NCBI RefSeq assembly: GCF_032062135.1 | Contig: NC_092861.1 | Location: 62,113,980 to 62,177,979 of the forward strand | Direction of reading: 5' to 3' | From: Pyxicephalus adspersus | Taxonomy: Eukaryota > Chordata > Amphibia > Anura > Pyxicephalidae | Length of the DNA: 64,000 nucleotides | In this document: positions 12,458 through 26,500 of the stretch, one piece after another | Position numbering within the stretch: the stretch's first letter is position 1 | Layout: each line of letters opens with the position of its first letter | Notes under the pieces: generated by a model | Database searches by the model: none | What the model was told of the DNA's origin: nothing | What the model saw: only the letters and a program-made list of their open reading frames with translations | Position numbers and translations under genes: made by a program

Positions 12458-12747
12458 TTAAAGCAGACCTAAACTAAAACTTTGTACCTTACATAAAAGG
12501 GTAGATAATCCTTTTATCTAAGGTAAAAAAATACCCTCTTTTTTGGGGAGATATATGATTCAAGACAGAATGGGAGTCCAGAGCCCCCCAGGATACATAA
12601 GTCATGCATCCCAGGAGGCTTTGGGATGCTCCTTCTCTGCATGCCTGATCTGGTCCAAGCTGAGAAGGAGCTTTTACTTCAATGAGGTAAAAAAAAAAAA
12701 ATCCAATCCCACGTATGTAGTTTATTTCCAGTTTACTTCTGCTTTAG
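12458..12747 (+). mobile_element. Family A repeat with both inverted ends
   Basis: It starts TTAAAGCAGACCTAAACT, continues with TACATAAAAGGGTAGATAAT, carries the palindromic block GGATACATAAGTCATGCATC, and ends CAGTTTACTTCTGCTTTAG. A stub of MITE P (GGGCCTGATTTA, 12446-12457) touches its left end. Confidence 0.65.
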
Positions 12748-13106
12748 GCTCTATAAGGGCTCTATTGGTTTTGCCTGTGGATTTGACACTATTTTTCACT
12801 AATTTTATTCTTTTTATCTATCAGGTTTGCTTTTCCCTATTGTTCCAGTTTCCTTTGCTTATATTTTCCCCTTTAAAATTGGTCATCCAAAATTTGTTAA
12901 GCTATTCTTCAAAATAGCTAGAATTTGCTCTTGGCTTTTTTATGGTTAGATGACATTTTACACTGTAGCTCAATAGGAATGTCAGAATGTCTAAGTTTTT
13001 GGGTTAAATTGTCACCAGAATTGCTGGGGATGCAAAATAGTTATCCAATGGTAACAATAACACTATGGTTATATAAAATTGTAGCTAGTTTTAGTAGTAC
13101 TGGTTA

Positions 13107-13385
13107 TTACCCTCCCTAGCGGTAACCCAGAGTGTGACTCCTATGCGAAACCTATGGGAAGTAATAGAAAATACAGCCTTACCTGATCTGCCGGCGTCCC
13201 GCGTCGTCCATCGCCGCGATCTCTGTCCTCTTCCTTCTTCCCCTGGCCAGCTTCTGCACCGGATGAATCACCGGGGGAGTTCCCGGTGACGTTGGTGCGT
13301 GTATATGTTGCCGGCGGGGCAGGGAGGGAAATTCAAAATCCATTTGTATTGAATTTAATACAAAATAACTGTTTTGAATGCAATA
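13107..13385 (+). mobile_element. piggyBac-like non-autonomous repeat, plus copy
   Basis: It starts TTACCCTCCCTAGCGGTAAC followed by CCAGAGTGTGACTC. It then has a CpG-rich middle (GCCGGCGTCCCGCGTCGTCC) and the segment CACCGGGGGAGTTCCCGGTGACG. It ends with TTTGTATTGAATTTAATACA. The order is the mirror image of the copy at 7316-7606. The CpG richness belongs to the repeat and is not a promoter. Confidence 0.6.
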
Positions 13386-13689
13386 CATTGGATTTATATG
13401 TGTAAAAGCAGTACATTGTTTTCAAGAACATTTATTTTACAGTATATATAATAGTATGAGTATACAATGTATTTTTTTAAAAAATTAAAAAAAAAATATT
13501 TTAAATATATAGATTTTTAATTTATTTATTTTTATTATTATTACATGATTTTGTGTTCAAACTTTCAATTGCAAAAAAAATTTTTATGTTTATTTATTGC
13601 AATATCTCAGAACAATCTATTTTTTGTTTATAGTGGCTTTAATATTATTTGCCATTAATAAATAAATATAAAAAATCTAATATTTTTAT

Positions 13690-14160
13690 CATTTCTGTCA
13701 GAAGAAATATTTATCAATCCACAAGCACTTAAGCAGAGAATAACATTTTATAGTTTTGTATTCTAACCTTAGGTTTATATCAGCATATGGACAGCCATAC
13801 GGCTGATCTAATCCTCTCCGTTTTGTCAGATTTATGACAGCCAAGTCGTCATTGTGGCTAACTAAACAATAAAGCCATCTGTGAATATGATGCCCAAACA
13901 AGGGGAAAGTTTATCTTATCTGTTTCTTGATCTACATGTCACTAAGTATATTGATTACAAGCCTTGTTATGCAAAATAGCAATGACAACTTTGTGAAAAG
14001 CAAACAAACCAGGCATTATTGTGAATGCAATTATCTCCCAGGTGCAGCACAGAAAGGTGCAGTCGTCATAGCATCTATTGATAGTACCTATCATTTTCCG
14101 CAATTTAAAGCAAACAAACATGAACAGTAATACGGCAGCGAGCATTGCCATTTTTGTTCA
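13690..14160. other. High-complexity intronic stretch, possible conserved non-coding element
   Basis: The segment has balanced composition compared with its AT-rich flanks and no recognised repeat. It contains an octamer-like ATGCAAA (TTATGCAAAATAG near 13970) and CAGGTG-type E boxes. Open frames exist on both strands but without splice sites or domains. Regulatory function is only inferred. Confidence 0.3.
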
Positions 14161-14546
14161 TGATGTTAAAATATATTTTATCCCATTCTAAAAAAGGTGT
14201 TCAACATTTGTTTTTAAAAGTGCATTCATATTTTATATATCTCTCTCTTTTTTACATATATAGAATCTAAGAAAGGTGGGACGAGCTAACACTGCAGAAT
14301 GAACAATGTAATATTCATTATTCCCAAATTGCTTTGGAAAGCCAAGGTCAAATGAAAAGTAAAAATACTGCATATTCATTGCTCTCTTAGTATAACAGAT
14401 AAAAAAAACATAGAAAAAAGACTATTCATTACTAAAAATAAATTCCAACTAAGTTACCATGCTTTCAATCCTAATATCAAGCATTTATTACTCTTAAAGT
14501 GAACATGTGGCCAGTCTATTCTAAGCCGATCTGGGTTCCTTCACAG

Positions 14547-14585
14547 TCTATCTTCTCAAGTCTTGGAGAGCTTTAATGAATATGA
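14547..14585. mobile_element. Terminal fragment of MITE P
   Basis: TCTTGGAGAGCTTTAATGAA matches the right terminus of the palindromic MITE; the rest of the element is absent. Confidence 0.5.
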
Positions 14586-17500
14586 CTGTTGTAACTAGAA
14601 GTATTACCTAAGACATTAATAAACATGGACAAATGTCCTGAGAAGTGCACCACAAAGTGTTTATTCTTGGCTTAATACTTAAAAGTTCCCCATCACATTA
14701 CAATACATCTACTTGAAAGCACATCATGCTACATCTACACAGATGGAACAGGGTCAGAGTTGGTATAGGACAAAAAACAAGAACTTTTTGATAAATAAAT
14801 TGCTATGAACATTTTTCATAAATAAACATCTTAATTTTTACACTTGGACACAGTAAGAGATGTTATACAATTTTTGATATACCTACGGTAATTCATTTCA
14901 TCCTTCATTTCTTCACTCTGGTCAATGTGAATCTTTCATAATATTTATTCTACCTGACAGTGAATCTGCCTGTGAAACCACTAGTTTCATGGCTGTCATC
15001 TTCATTCTCTATGATATTTTAGTGAGTCACTAACCTTGTACACAGTCAGTGAAGGTTGAACTTGGAGATTGCATAAATGTTCTGGGTCAGTAACCTAATA
15101 ACTGGCAAAAACTCGAGGGTGAGTATGATAGCCCCGCCACGAAACCCGCAATTTTTAAAGGAAGTCAGTAAAGAAAACATCTGTATTTCTTGAGAAATAT
15201 ACAGTAGATACGACAATGATTAGCCTTTCCCTATTGACAGTTTTCTCCTGTTGGCTTTCCATCACAACAAGCATTTTTATGTATTTTTTGTATATTTTTT
15301 TTAAACGGTAAAGATTTTTTGAACCATCATGGTTCAGTATTCTCATGGTTCTTTTTCTTCTGCCTAATTTTTGCATTATGACAGCATACGCAATGATACG
15401 TTTTAAAGACTTAAGATTGCAGTTGTTGATGTGTATGTGTATTGCAATATTAAAATCAGCAAGCAAAATACAAAAAGAAGGTAATGACCAGAACAGAATG
15501 TGCTGTACTTATAATTTAGCTTGGCAATGTAAAATCTTTTTGCTAATAATACCTTTTCACTTGGAAACTGCGCAATCAAGATTTGTTTTGTTCAGCAGGC
15601 GTAGAAAAAATATCAAAGGAAAGAAAATGCTTTAGCATAATTTTACATAACTCATTTCTTTGATTTCTGACTTAGATTTATGTTTTAAACATCAGTTTAA
15701 AGTGTATACCTTGATGTTTAATCTTTAAAATACAGTACTAGGCCAGTGCATAATTCATGTAAAGGTTTGCACAAATGCCAAGTTTTAATTTTGCTTATAA
15801 GAATCAGTTCAACTACTGGAAGGAACTTACTGGAAATAAAATTGTAATCATTCAAAGTTTTAGGCTTAACTGGTGCAATATTAAATGTGGTTGATTGTAA
15901 ATAAATACAAGCTTTCAACATTATAATGAACACATGCAATTGTTCACATATGTTAAACTTTTAAAATAAAAGTTTATTTAGTAAATACTTCCAGAAAAAT
16001 GTAAACATGTTGTTCTTATGTATAATACATTGATACTATGTAACAATTAAAATACCATGGATTCAATAGAAAAAAATGATACTACTTAATATTTTAAATC
16101 AATAAGAAAATATTATAACTTGTAGGTTACAAAAGTGTTATAAAGTAGTCAAGCATCTTACTATTCGTCATCTAACTCATATTACCAAGCAAATTCCAAT
16201 GGATAACAAACTCATTGTTTGGCATTTAAACATTCACATATTTGTTTTAGATGTCATGAATTTTCTAATTTTGTCTTGCTATCGGCAGTGCCACTGCAAT
16301 ATCTATCACTGTGCAGCCTGTAGCTTCCCATCCTCTGTGTCTGTTCTTGTCAATTCTTCTAATTGTCCCAAGTTGTTACTTAAAGCAAGCCAAGCCACCA
16401 ATACAAATAACCTACATTTACCCCATTCATTCCACCAGTTTGTCAAGATTAGGGTCACTTAAAGCAAACCTATTATGACATTTTTATTATTTTTTTAATT
16501 TTGAAGGGGAAAAGAAGTGCCCATGTTTATCGGTTACTGGCTAATGATCCACCAGTTGTTCTGTAATAGGATCCACAAGGTATCCCCAATACATTGAAGT
16601 ATTTGCCTCTTTCCTTTTTTGGCAAGGCAAATTCAAGAGGTCACATACCTTTGTTGCCCCTATTACCTGTAAAGGAAGGTTTTAAATCATGAATGGGTCT
16701 GGTTTGAATAATAAATATTATTATTTTTTAGATATTTTACCAGTCAATGACAGTCTCTGCTGTGATCAAATCCAAAGCTTTCTCACTCTCCATAATTATT
16801 TTATGTCCTAGCTTCCTACAGTAAAGATTTAAGTTTCATATGCCAAACTTCTTTTCTTTTATTCACTTTCCCAACTTTTCCACCTTATTTCAACTGGTAC
16901 ATTGCACTTCTTATGGAGAAGTGCACATTCTCCATAAGAGTAATAACATATACAATCTTTCAAATTTTAGCAATAATTCCAAAACCAATTCTTTAATGTA
17001 GAAAAGGACGCCTGGGCAAATGTTACTGGCTGTGTAAAAGTAATTTGTAATGTAGAGTACAGTGCTGAATATCTAGTGTATGTTATTTAGGCTAATGATA
17101 TGCTAACCTATGACTTGGCAACATCATTGAAAACCTTTACAAGTTAACAAAAAAAAATCTGCCAATATTTCACAATATCACTTGGATTTCCGCCAGGTAA
17201 TCTCAACCCAGAGGAGCAGGGGAAGGTCAGAAGCCTCAAGAGTGCCTTATTACTGTTATAGAAAAGCTTGACATTTTGACAAATTGTTTTGCTGAGGAGC
17301 ACAGTTTTAAATTGAGCTTGAAACTGTCCTTGGCAATTGGAATGTTAACCTCCGAAGGTCTGTCCGTACATGGCCGAACATGGCCACTTTCAAACTTTCC
17401 TTATGTATACAAAAACAAGAACAACGGCTAGCAAAGCAATTTCACCTAACAAATAATTCACCTGTCATGATTTCAAATTCATAGTGTAGCATACTTAAAT

Positions 17501-19280
17501 TAAACAGGCATGCCACACTATATAACCCAGTGATATTTCTTTTATTATTTAAAGCCTACTCAGGAACATATTTTTGAAAGATTTTTAAGTAGTGTTGCCT
17601 ACTGCTGGTTCTTTGCAAAGGTCCTTCACAAAGAACTGTGGGATACTGAAGTTGTCAGCAGGCTGAAATGTTGTTTAACTTCATGTAGTTTTAAAGCTTT
17701 TTGATTCATTTGATTGGTGTTGTTTACTGATGTTTCTTTTGACTTTTTAGCAGTGGATTTCACATTGCTTACATTTTATAGGCATATTTGAAAGTCTCCT
17801 GCTTGGTCTTTCTAAAAATTATGCATACAATAAAATCAGAAATGTACATTTCCCAAACACTTTTTTTTTGTTTACTGAATGCATTGTCAAGGCCAACATA
17901 ATAAAACCTCTATACAGGTATATGTCTCTTTAAAACATCTGCTTAACTTTATGTTGCTTATGTAGGAAAAGCTTTTGGTAAAATATTAATGTATATAAGT
18001 GCATAAAAATAAAGTTGCTGAAAACTTTACAGAAGCACATTGACAATGAAACATTACTGTAATTTTCTGTTTTTCTTTAAAGTGTATTTATAATTGTATT
18101 TTTTGTGTCAGGTTTTATTGCGGCCTGTGACCCCTATAGTAAGATTCATTCTCTTTATTCGTTCTAGTGATCAATGTCATAAAGAGCTAAAAGTAAAGAA
18201 ACATCAAAATAATAATACAATCAAAACAGCTATAGTGTGGAAATCTAATGGGGAGGCATGTTTAATAGACAACTAGTTGTGGTATCACCATTTAGAAGGA
18301 AAAATGTAAAGGGTATTAGAAACAGAGTTTTAGCAATAAAGATATATACACACGTACACAGTATATTTGGAAGTAATGTAAAGTGATTGTTATCAGCAAA
18401 GGCCCAGAACACCAATGACTTAATTCTTTAATTAAATCAAGTTAATTTTAATGCTCATGACACTTGGGCTAAACTGGTGTGTGCGATTTATGCCCGTAGG
18501 ACAATAAATGTCAGCCTTCAAAGCCTATGACAATACCGATAGCAGTCCACTCGAACCAAACCACAGATACTGAGACAACTTAATACAACATTTCAAAGCA
18601 GAATTACCAAGTAATGTTTTATAGCAAAGCATTAAACCTCACTTTTGCTGTATTCATTATAATCTGAAATTAGGTTTGAAAATCATTATTTAAGTTTATT
18701 AACTTAGACTATGTTAAAAAGTTTGCCAATCTCACAGTCAATTATTTATTTAATTGGTATTCTAATGGTACTGATTTATTTAATTAAATACTGCTGAAAT
18801 ACTCAGTAGGGATAACAAAGTTAACGTATGGGTTATAGGTCAACTTTAATTAATCTGATTTTTGAGTTTAAAATAGTCAAGATACAGCATTTTTAAGCCA
18901 ACATCGAACCTTTTGTATTCTATTACACCTAATGTCCATTTTGGAATATTTTATGTGGACCAATGTCTAGCTGACTAAATCAGCCAATGTAATACCTCTT
19001 GATTCCATTCTACTGGATGGACTGCATACTTTTATGGCTAAGCTGGAACACTGGTACTTTGTTTAATGGGTAAAATATTAAGAAACATAAACATAGTCGT
19101 ACATCCGGCTACATCAGTCCTAAATAAAGTTTATGTAAGCCCTAACAGTGATCTTTTATTTATTAACTCTAGTGAGCTTGTAGCTTTCAATGCACGCTAC
19201 CTCTGCTGTACCATTATCCATTCACAGTGTTATTAAAATTAGAATGTGAGCTACAAAACACCCCATGGTATGGGGATATT
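14586..19280. other. Repeat-poor AT-rich intron
   Basis: No exon, RNA gene or repeat family was recognised. A short hairpin (11-base arms, 16910-16920 and 16928-16938) is the only structure noticed. Open frames are short and lack domain patterns. Confidence 0.5.
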
Positions 19281-19413
19281 GGGCCGGATTTGTAAAAGCT
19301 CTCCAAAGCTGCAGAGAATACACTTTTATCAGTGAATCTGGGTGATCCAGCAAATCTTGAATATCACTCAGCTTCACCAATGAAAGTGTATCCTCTTCTG
19401 TCTTGGAAAACTT
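19281..19413. mobile_element. Palindromic MITE P, centre-deleted copy
   Basis: GGGCCGGATTTGTAAAAGCT starts it, and TGAAAGTGTATCCTC with TCTTGGAAAACTT ends it. The central region found in the copies at 12129 and 28865 is missing, leaving about 130 bp. Confidence 0.7.
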
Positions 19414-22400
19414 CCTGCCTCAGGGTGACAATGCTTCTCTTTCATAAATACAGTTGAATAGTGTAATCAGCAAAGGAACAGAAGTGTTTTATGATCAGGA
19501 TCAGAATATGGAAATAAAATGAGCCTGAAAACAGAAAACATGCACCTATTCCACACCTGATAGGCTGAAATATGTTACATTTGTTTTTATTTGTGTTTAG
19601 ATGCGCTTTAGACTTTAAGGGCTTTTTCACACACTTTTATGGTAAAAAAAAAGCCATATCAATATTTAGCCTCCTGGCTAAGAATTTGCCCATTGTGGGT
19701 TCTACAGGCTTTCTACCTGTTCCAATCACTGTCTGACATCAGTCTGTACTCAGTACTTGTCTAAAAGGCTGGACAGGCTTGAACACACATTTTTACTATC
19801 TTCATTCACTTACACATGTTCTGACGCTCTCCAACTCCTGGGCAGGAACTCTGACTGCCTTTTGTAAGCCAACACTAACCTGTCTCTCTACACCTGTTCA
19901 GGCACCCATTTCAATCGTAAATCGGGTGATTATTGTACATTTTTATACAATAGTGCTATGAGCATGACATAAACATTAACAACCTAAATAATACATTTGT
20001 TGTAGTTATTACATCATCATTTTTAAGATGTATTATTATGTTGTTTTCTTTTTGAGACTATTGAAAATTCTTCTTTAGATCTTAACAAACACAAATTTCC
20101 TGTTTATGAACTTAATGTGAAATTACATCAGAAACTGTAAAGGATTAAGAGACATAAACTTTTCAAAATGTATTGTTTTGGGGCTTTTTTTATACATAAA
20201 CATATTGGTCACATAATCAACAAAAACAGTTTGCAGCAATCACCATTTTCTTTAGACAGAAGTATATAAATGAAGATGTGTTGGGCCTGTAGTACACAGC
20301 ATGTCAATACTGCTTACATTTATTTACAGCTGTTTTATTTAAGCCTATATTTAGATTATAAAGGAGTCAAAACTGAATCCTAGAAGACAAAATGTGAACT
20401 ATTTAGGTACTTTGAAGGGGTACATAAATCAAACAAGTTTTACTGCATATCTCAAAATACATTACACCTGATTAGAAATCTGTCTCATAAAGATCCAAAT
20501 TAAAATTATACTGCACTTGAACATTTTTGCATAGATTTTGCAGGCATAAGCACAAGTTAGTGCAATCATTCGTGTTAAAAATGGCATCATAATTTTCTAA
20601 TTAATGTTTTTGTGTGCTTTGAATTTAGAGTACGCATTATACATAACATTTGTAACATTTTTTTCATAGTACATAGTTAGTTATAGTACTTGTTTGATTT
20701 AAAATGCTTTTCTGCAAATACTGTATACAGTGTATATTGCTTTAAAAGAAAAAGAACTAATTAATTTCATTTAAAAAACAACATTAAATGTAAAACCTGT
20801 GTAATAAACCAATACCAAACCTAGCCTTTGCCATACCTCTTCTACACCCATTGTAAAGTTCATACCATCAAAAGGTATTAAATGTACATTTTGCTGTATA
20901 GCTCTCCTTACTGTTTAGCACATTTTCTTATTTTTTTTTTTTATTTCTGTTTTATCAGTTCCAAACTGATGAATCAGCTTTGAAGGCTGCGAAAGGACTT
21001 TAACATTACCAGAACAAGTAACTAGTACTAGATAGTACTAACTAGTACTAGATACACAATGACCTGGATGAATAGGAACCTTCACAGACATACTGCTATA
21101 TGACAAAAGTAAAAGAGTTTTAAGACAAATATGTCATAAAGCAATGTTAATAGGATGATAAATAGATCTTAAGAACTTGGAGAGATGGGGGCGGAGGTGG
21201 GGTGGGGTGGCTCTCAGGGAATTTGTACAATACCATTCAAATCATAAACTCCTTTGTGTGACGTTCTTCTTTAAAATGCAGAAATAAATCACGTAAACCT
21301 GCTGTTAAAAAAAAGTTAAATTGATCATGCGCTTGCATATCTCTCCAATGATGTAATGAATTTATACCAAAAGCTCCATAAAATGCACTCAAGAAGACAT
21401 TATTACTGATGATTAGCCTATACGATATTAAGATCGGAAGCAAGCTTAATTGAGTCTTGCATTTCTTTTCTCTAACATGCAATTTATTTTTTATATGCTT
21501 TTTACTTCTGAAAAAGGGCAGCTTCATTAAAATGGTAGGTGGCTGAGTAAAGATTTTTTCAGGCTTCTACTTTTTAAATATCATTAGGAGGTTCTCAAAA
21601 GGCATGCTGCACTGCTGCTAAAATGTTCTGAGATTAAGCTACAACTGTGAATGCATAAACGTAATACATGATTTTCAGATATTAGTATTTACAAAAAAGA
21701 AATGTTCTTGCTAAACTAAATACATTATAGTTGATATTTACAATTCAGATAGATTTGCCTGAAAGTCATTTATTATATATTCAGATTAAAAACGCCTTTG
21801 CAATACTGATGTCTAACTATACAAAGTTTTATTTTTAGCTTGGATTTCAGGAATATAATTGGCAAGTCCTGAAAACTTAATTAAAAGAAAAGAGTGACAG
21901 CCATGTTAAATATGTTTCATCAGCTTATTATGTGACAAGTATAACTAATTGCTAATAGACTACAAATGACACTTTTAGAGTTAGAGACCTTTTCAGGCCA
22001 GATGATTCAATAATTATCATCTTTATTTTAGATCATATCTTATTAAAAAGGTTTTGACTTTGTAAAAATATTAGTAAATAGCCTAACTTATTTAGGGAGT
22101 TAAATGCAATTTTTAAAAAAGTTAGTAGTTTTTTAGATTCTTCCAAAGGTTCCAAAAGTACTTTGAATAGGATTGATGAAATGCTGATAACCCACCTCAA
22201 GCACCTTTTGTTCAGCTTTACTTTTTAACTTGTTTTTAGGTCACTATAAAGTCACATGTGTGTAAAGTAAAGTAAAGTGTAAAGTAACATGATATGCAAT
22301 TTAAGGTTCCATAAGTGATGCAGGACAGTGGTTGGGACCAATATGCCAAAATATTAGTATATTCTAGTATGTAGCACAAAAGGCTTCTAATACATGTTTA

Positions 22401-23555
22401 GATAAAGAGATAGAAGATATGTACATTTAAACAATAAACCTACTGACATCTTGGACTAGCAGGGAGGCAAAAAGGGTAATAAATAGCTGTACAAAATGCT
22501 GGGTAATTGCATCATTCATGGGATAAATGACATCAGACCCTGGCACAGTTTTCAACAATCTGCATGATTTTTGCCCAACATTGTGACATGTACAATGATG
22601 AAAATGATATTGTAAATTGTGTCATAACCTTTTCCAGCTGTGTGCTGCCATGTACAGGAGGAAAGAGATACTGATAAGGGCTACATCTGTCCCAGTTCTT
22701 TACACCTGTAGTCAAAGCTGGCATGAATATTGTTCTTTGTAGTGTGTTGTATTTGTTATTACAACTATGAGTTTCTGTACCCAAGAACATTTATTGAAGA
22801 AAGGCTTAAAACAGTATTAAAAGTAATGTTCAGAGTACTTGCTCCCTTAACACAGGTAAAAATTATCATTGGAGATATAGACTTCTCATCCTACCCATGC
22901 TGCACAACTCAATCTACGCAGGAAGCATAACTGTCACATAATATGCTAACACCAATTTAACTGTTATTACAATGTAAGAAGACAGCAAAAAGTATTAAGA
23001 AGAATGGCCAATAAGAGAGCTGTACAAAGCTATGCATTCTAAAAAAGAAATATAACACATTTGTTTTATGGCATGTAATGACCTTAATGCTACATCTAGG
23101 GAAATGTCAATAACACTAATTAACAAAAATAGATGTATACATCAACCTAATTATTGGTAATGTCAGCTCCAGTTGAATAATAATTACCCAATTAAGTCAA
23201 ATGTAATACTCTTTAGCATAATAAAAAAATTCAACTAAAAAAATCTTGATGATAATTTGGTCTCCTAAAAAACATGTAGGTAATGTTAATTAATCCATGG
23301 GAATGAAAGAAATTATGTTAATTTGCAACATATTTCAAGCAATTCCATGCTAATTTTGGGAAACCCAACTGATTTAATTAAAATGTGTTTGGAGCAAGCA
23401 ATGTCAGAAGTAGGACAGAATTTGTGACACACTCTTAAAGCAAAGAACATAAAAGGGCCAAGAAAACCTAATAAAACATCTTAAAATGTATTAAGTATAT
23501 ACCTACAACAAATTAATTTTCAGGATGGTAATTTTTTAGATCATGCTTGTTGTCT

Positions 23556-23557
<2 letters not shown>
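19414..23557. other. Repeat-poor AT-rich intron
   Basis: Nothing coding was recognised. A small tandem array of ACTAGTACTAGATAGT-like units lies at about 21019-21056. Positions 23090-23420 are unusually rich in TAATTA and ATTTGCA motifs (see findings). Confidence 0.45.

Positions 23558-23592
<35 letters not shown>
23558..23592. repeat. (TA)n microsatellite
   Basis: About 17 TA units without interruption. Confidence 0.97.
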
Positions 23593-23594
<2 letters not shown>

Positions 23595-26500
23595 TGTTAA
23601 CTTGGCAAAAGGGATGTATCACTCTGCAAAGAATAATTCACTTAACATTTTAATTTGGATGCAGTTAAAAAATACCCAATCACATGTGAAAAATGTGTTT
23701 TTTTTTTGCATGGGGTTAGATGGCGGAAGTAAGAAGAGGTTTACTTCATTCTAAAAGCTATAACAATTATAATTTCCAGAGCAATAAACTCCTTAATCAA
23801 CCCAATGTTGTGAACAAAACTTTTTCCAAAATAAAGAAGTTTATTCTTAACATAATTATTTTTTTATTTGTATTTTGCAGGACATTGGTGGGTTTTATAC
23901 TAGTAGTTTTGAATGTGTTTTGTATATAGGATAGATGATTGTACTTTTGAGATATGGGGGGCTATTCTGAATGCGGAACAGTCTGTGAGGTTGGGAATTC
24001 CACTTTAGATATGTGTAAAGGCATTTGTAGAACATTTGTAGCACACATAAGTTACCACTGCCTAATTTTATGTTATTGTAATGAATGATTATCTTACAAT
24101 AAAAAATTACTTTTGCTTGATTGCTTTGGTTTACTGCACTATGCAGCTCTGCAGGTAATTGGCAATCAATTTTAGCTATGCAACATCAGAACTGCATGTT
24201 TTCAGTAACCCCATGTCAGTGTAATGACAGCAATGCACCCACCACAGTAAAATGGCAATAAAATAAAGATTTGTTGTGAAATAGCACATGTAGTACCAAT
24301 GATAATGCTATGTTGATCACTCTATTTAGACCTAACCACAGAGCAAAACAGCTCAATTCCAACTATGTCATGTATAAATAATGTTGCATGTGCTTAATTT
24401 TTTTTATGCCAAAGAATGATCAAATTTTAAGAAGCAGAAAATTGGAAAATATACATTTTATACAGCATTTAGTGGCAGAAGAAGACAATCCCAGACAACA
24501 TTACATGATCACCTGCTCTGCATGGTCTTATTACAAACAGTGCCCCAGATTCTGCGAAGTTCTTAGTTGTTAAGTGGGTCTCAGTGCCTGGCATTGCATT
24601 AGCTTGGGCTTTAGATGTTCCCTTCCATTCCCTTTTTTTTCAATTCTGTTTGTCCCACCTCCGTATTCCATTTCTTGCTCCCCTCTAACTTTCTTGCAAC
24701 ACCTTCTCTAGTTGAAACCTAGTTTATCCATAGCCATTACCCACCACCCCACCTTACTTGTTACACTATGGGGAATTTTAAGACATGGGCTTATTCGTTT
24801 AATTCCTACGTATGTTAGCTTTGCTAATGGACTCATATGTGATGACTTGTTTCTACTGTTTCGTCAGACTGGATTCTGGAAATTTATTACTACAAGCCTT
24901 TGTTTTAATTTCCTTTTTCTATACTTCTATACTTTAACACCTTTTATTATTTTGGTACTATGTTTGAAAAATATTTGTTTAAATAAACAGATTATACAAA
25001 AAAAAAAAAAAAGAAGAAGCAGCTATTGGCCGACATTCAATTGTATCTCCCCAAAAATTATAAGGACATAAAAATTATTTTGGAGCCATAAATTTCAGTT
25101 TAGATAAGCCAGAACTTACACTGAGTTTTACTTACCAGGATCTCAAATATTAAATGGTACTTCAAGCAAAACTAAAGGGAAATATATAATCTATGCTTCT
25201 GCTAGCACCAAATAGTAGGTACCTCCATGTCAGTTTTCCTATTCAGAACTCTAGGTAGTCTGAGTCTTAGGGTGTTCTGGTAGTGGCCTAACTTTACCGC
25301 TAGTAGGCCACACAGCTGATGTGTACCATAGAGGTGGGAGGGGGTCCCACTAGGGAAGATGTTAAACAAAAGTTTTAAAAAATTTGTGAACATACTAGGA
25401 AAACAACTATCTAGTTATGTATCATTACCAGTTGTAAAAGTTGCAACTGATGACAAACATAATACTTTGTGAAGTTTCTATTCTGGAGGCGGAACTTCAT
25501 TCGTTTTTACCTTCACCTGTTAACTCCCGGGTGCTGCCATTTTATTCCCTCTTCTCATCTGTGTTTTGATCTTTGGCCATTTTGATTGGCCAAGCCCTGA
25601 TGATGTAACTCCTGTGCAGGAAATTAGAAGTTCATTCAGGCCCTGCAGCCACAGAGGAAGCCTGGATGTGCTTAGTATCCCGGCTACCAACACTGAGCTC
25701 CACATGCTGTTTGATTTAGTTTTTTTTCCATTTCCTTTTTTCAAGAAAGATTTAATTTTAGTTTTTGGTATGTAGCCACAACTGAAGAAACCATTTTTTA
25801 AAGTGAGTTAAATACCCTCCTGGCTAGCTGTCACCAGTACTGAAAGAATGTCTCTGTTGAAAGATTTATTTTCGGTACCAGTTGTAGTAGACACCTGGAA
25901 AAATCGAGGGGTGAACCCTCCCTGCAGGGGCAGCAAAATAATCTTGAAATGCGTCTAGCCTCCTAATACTTAACAAAAAAAAAGTGTTGGCTTTAGATTT
26001 AAAATGCATCAAATCTTACTATGTGTCATGTGTAACTGAAATATATATATCCATTATAGAGTAGGAAACGTGCTATAAAATATGAAAAAGAAAGTTTACA
26101 CCTGTATCATTTTTTTACCACTCACAGTGTTTTAGATTGGTCTCATTCTTCTGTTTCTTGTTTCACCAGTAATTGTTATGCTTATACTGTTTAAACATAT
26201 CACAAAGCACAAGATTTATAACATTGTGTAAGGTACAATATAATCATTTTGAATCTCATGTGATTGCTCAGTATGTGAATGATTTATAATGAGATTGCAA
26301 TGGTAATCTAAGGGTTGAAATGGGAAGCATATGTTAAAAGAAAATCAAGACAAACTTTCCGTAAATTGTGTTCAATCAATATTTAACTACATGTTTGTGA
26401 ATTATGCATTATTATACGCAGGAAATAGTAAGGAGAAGGTAAGAGGTATCCTTCTTTTTTATCAGCTATTTATGGTTGCTTGTTAAGCATATCATATACA

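Noticed and set aside
13180..13330. CpG-rich patch resembling a promoter island
   Set aside because: The same patch recurs in mirror orientation at 7316-7480 as part of a repeat.
16910..16938. Hairpin with 11-base arms as an RNA gene
   Set aside because: Too short and AT-rich to distinguish from chance in this much sequence.
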